Shown here: piece by piece, positions 6,827 to 7,881 of the stretch | Position numbering within the stretch: position 1 is the stretch's first letter | Layout of the letters: each line of letters opens with the position of its first letter | From: Acidobacteriota bacterium | GTDB taxonomy: Bacteria > Acidobacteriota > UBA6911 | Length of the DNA stretch: 7,881 bases | Assembly (NCBI GenBank): GCA_017860075.1 | Contig: JAFNAH010000102.1 | Span: 1-7,881, forward strand | Direction of reading: 5' to 3' | Notes under the pieces: model-generated | The model's database searches: none | Seen by the model: only the letters and a program-made list of their open reading frames with translations | Told to the model about the DNA's origin: nothing | Made by a program: the position numbers and the translations under genes

Positions 6827-7568
6827 TGTGCGGGACGGGCGAGTTGTCAAGGGCACGCACTTCGTCAACCTGGTTGATGCCGGTGACCCGGTTGAGGCGG
6901 CGATCCGCTATGATGCGGAAGACGCGGATGAACTCGTCTTCCTGGACATTACCGCCTCGTCGGACCGGCGCGGCATCGTGACACGGATGGTCCGCACGGT
7001 AGCCGACAACATATTCATCCCCTTCACGGTCGGTGGCGGACTCAGGTCGCTCGAGGATATCCACTCCATTCTGCGGGCGGGGGCCGACAAGGTGTCGCTC
7101 AACACATCCGCTGTCGAGAATCCTGAACTGGTGAACGAGGCCGCGCGTTACTTCGGCTCGCAGTGCATAGTGGTGGCCATCGATGCCCGGCGGGTTCGCC
7201 CCTGGTCCGAGGAAGACCCCCGCTGGGAGGTCACGACTCACGGCGGGCGCACGCTCACTCAGCTCGATGCCGTCAGCTGGGCGCATGAGGTTTCAGGGCG
7301 CGGGGCGGGCGAGATACTTCTCACCTCGATGGATCGCGACGGAACACAAGTGGGATACGATAACCTCTTGAACAGGACCGTCGCCGGCCGTGTGTCAATA
7401 CCGGTGATTGCGTCGGGAGGGTGCGGCACCCTGGAACACGTCGCAGATGCGTTCCTGGAGGGGAAGGCGAGCGCCGCTCTTGCTGCTTCCATCTTTCACT
7501 ACGGACGACATACCATCATCGAGACGAAGCGGTTCCTTCAGGCACGAGGGATTCCCGTCCGAATCTAA
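6795..7568 (+). CDS. hisF: Imidazole glycerol phosphate synthase cyclase subunit HisF
   Basis: TIM-barrel synthase that uses PRFAR and ammonia to form imidazole glycerol phosphate and AICAR. The full-length protein (257 residues) begins with the canonical [21 protein letters not shown]11 and D129 are the equivalents of the catalytic D11 and D130 of T. maritima HisF. The ammonia-gate residues R5, E46, K98 (in GADKVSLN) and E172 (in [15 protein letters not shown]) are all present. Phosphate-binding segments FTVGGGLRS (76-84) and [11 protein letters not shown], and the C-terminal [11 protein letters not shown], are normal. An insertion between RRV and WEV (about 134-143) is common in the family. 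The start lies inside the 3' end of hisA, with no clear Shine-Dalgarno, so translation probably depends on coupling. HisF alone can use free ammonium, which matters because the neighbouring hisH lacks its catalytic His and Glu. Confidence 0.96.
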   Translation: MLAKRIIPCLDVRDGRVVKGTHFVNLVDAGDPVEAAIRYDAEDADELVFLDITASSDRRGIVTRMVRTVADNIFIPFTVGGGLRSLEDIHSILRAGADKVSLNTSAVENPELVNEAARYFGSQCIVVAIDARRVRPWSEEDPRWEVTTHGGRTLTQLDAVSWAHEVSGRGAGEILLTSMDRDGTQVGYDNLLNRTVAGRVSIPVIASGGCGTLEHVADAFLEGKASAALAASIFHYGRHTIIETKRFLQARGIPVRI

Positions 7569-7774
7569 CGGGGGGCTCGATGCACAAGGCCTCCAATTGA
7601 TTATCGGACCTGCCCCGAAGAGGCGGCGAGTTGGTCCGGTTTCTTGGCCAGGCACCGGCTTGATCGAGGCCAGGTCCTGGCAGATCTGACCTGCTTCGGA
7701 CGGAATCCCGTGACGCACGGAAGATGAGACCCGAAGAAACGCCACAACCAATCATCGGTACGCGAGGTTCACAT
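7569..7774 (+). other. 206-nt intergenic gap between hisF and hisI
   Basis: This is the only sizeable non-coding stretch in the cluster. No open frame with a credible start and conserved protein was found: the best short one after the G-rich stretch is six codons (ATG 7579). It contains weak inverted repeats CAGGTC/GACCTG (7671-7676 with 7688-7693, 11-nt loop) and CCGGT/ACCGG (7636-7640 with 7654-7658), and a direct repeat GGCCAGG (7646-7652 and 7668-7674). None is followed by a T-tract, so an intrinsic terminator is not supported, and I see no convincing -35/-10 pair. Confidence 0.6.
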
Positions 7775-7777
7775 ATG
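7764..7777 (+). promoter_or_regulatory. Ribosome binding site and start of hisI
   Basis: GAGG at 7764-7767 lies seven bases before ATG 7775. An in-frame ATG at 7724 would add 17 residues (MRPEETPQ...), but its only purine-rich sequence (GGAAG) directly touches the ATG, so 7775 is preferred. Confidence 0.65.
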
Positions 7778-7881
7778 GTAGAGCCGAAGGACTTGAAATG
7801 GGATGGCGACGGGCTCGTCCCGGCCATTGTGCAGGATGCCTCGACCGGAGAAGTCCTGACTCTTGCCTACGTCAGCCGTGA
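7775..7881 (+). CDS. hisI: Phosphoribosyl-AMP cyclohydrolase (HisI), 3'-truncated by window edge
   Basis: HisI hydrolyses the adenine ring of PR-AMP to give ProFAR, the HisA substrate. Only 35 codons are visible, but they contain the diagnostic N-terminal pattern: LKWDGDGLVPAIVQDASTGE followed by VLTLAYVSR, matching the family consensus F-x-DGLVPAIVQD-x-x-T-x-E-VLMLAYMN-x-E. The usual VLMLAYM reads VLTLAYV here, a mild deviation. The metal-binding cysteines and histidines lie beyond the window. Whether a HisE pyrophosphatase domain is fused downstream, as in HisIE, cannot be seen. It is the last gene of the visible cluster, set off from hisF by 206 nt, so it may be read through from upstream or have its own weak promoter. 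Confidence 0.9.
   Translation, partial: MVEPKDLKWDGDGLVPAIVQDASTGEVLTLAYVSR

Noticed and set aside
7408..7689. 93-codon plus-strand frame running from hisF into the gap
   Set aside because: Most of it overlaps hisF out of frame, and the translation has no recognisable motif.
7671..7693. CAGGTC/GACCTG hairpin as a rho-independent terminator after hisF
   Set aside because: Only six base pairs with an 11-nt loop and no following T-tract; hisI follows on the same strand.

Overview
The window is a compact, entirely plus-strand block of amino-acid biosynthesis genes from a GC-rich bacterium. It carries the 3' part of a homoserine kinase gene (thrB), then a nearly complete histidine operon in the order hisZ-hisG-hisD-hisC-hisB-hisH-hisA-hisF-hisI, and runs off the end of the window inside hisI. 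The short HisG paired with HisZ, the HisB with only the dehydratase domain, and the separate HisI argue against an enterobacterial his operon. The same arrangement occurs in several phyla (for example Firmicutes-like, Acidobacteriota-like or deltaproteobacterial-like lineages), and I cannot name the lineage from sequence alone.

Layout: 1-864 thrB, missing roughly its first 15 codons. After 20 nt, 885-2036 hisZ, which abuts 2037-2666 hisG (TTG start). hisG overlaps 2663-3979 hisD by ATGA; hisD shares one base with 3979-5085 hisC. After 10 nt comes 5096-5686 hisB, after 2 nt 5689-6033 hisH, after 7 nt 6041-6826 hisA, which overlaps 6795-7568 hisF by 32 nt. A 206-nt non-coding gap follows, then hisI from 7775. 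The tight joints and clear Shine-Dalgarno sequences point to one transcript with translational coupling. No promoter or intrinsic terminator is convincing anywhere in the window.

Together the genes cover histidine synthesis from PRPP + ATP (HisG/HisZ), through PR-AMP hydrolysis (HisI), ProFAR isomerisation (HisA), imidazole ring formation (HisH/HisF), dehydration (HisB) and transamination (HisC), to oxidation to histidine (HisD). HisE (PR-ATP pyrophosphatase) and histidinol-phosphate phosphatase are not in the window. HisE could lie downstream or be fused to HisI; the phosphatase is not fused to HisB.

The one real anomaly is hisH. It encodes only 114 residues instead of about 200. Its N-terminal half, including the catalytic cysteine, and a recognisable C-terminal tail are joined in frame, while the middle segment with the catalytic His and Glu of the glutaminase triad is absent. 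HisF next to it looks intact. This is either a genuine internal deletion, with implications for the nitrogen source of histidine synthesis, or an assembly error. I found no mobile element, CRISPR array, RNA gene or novel defence-like system.
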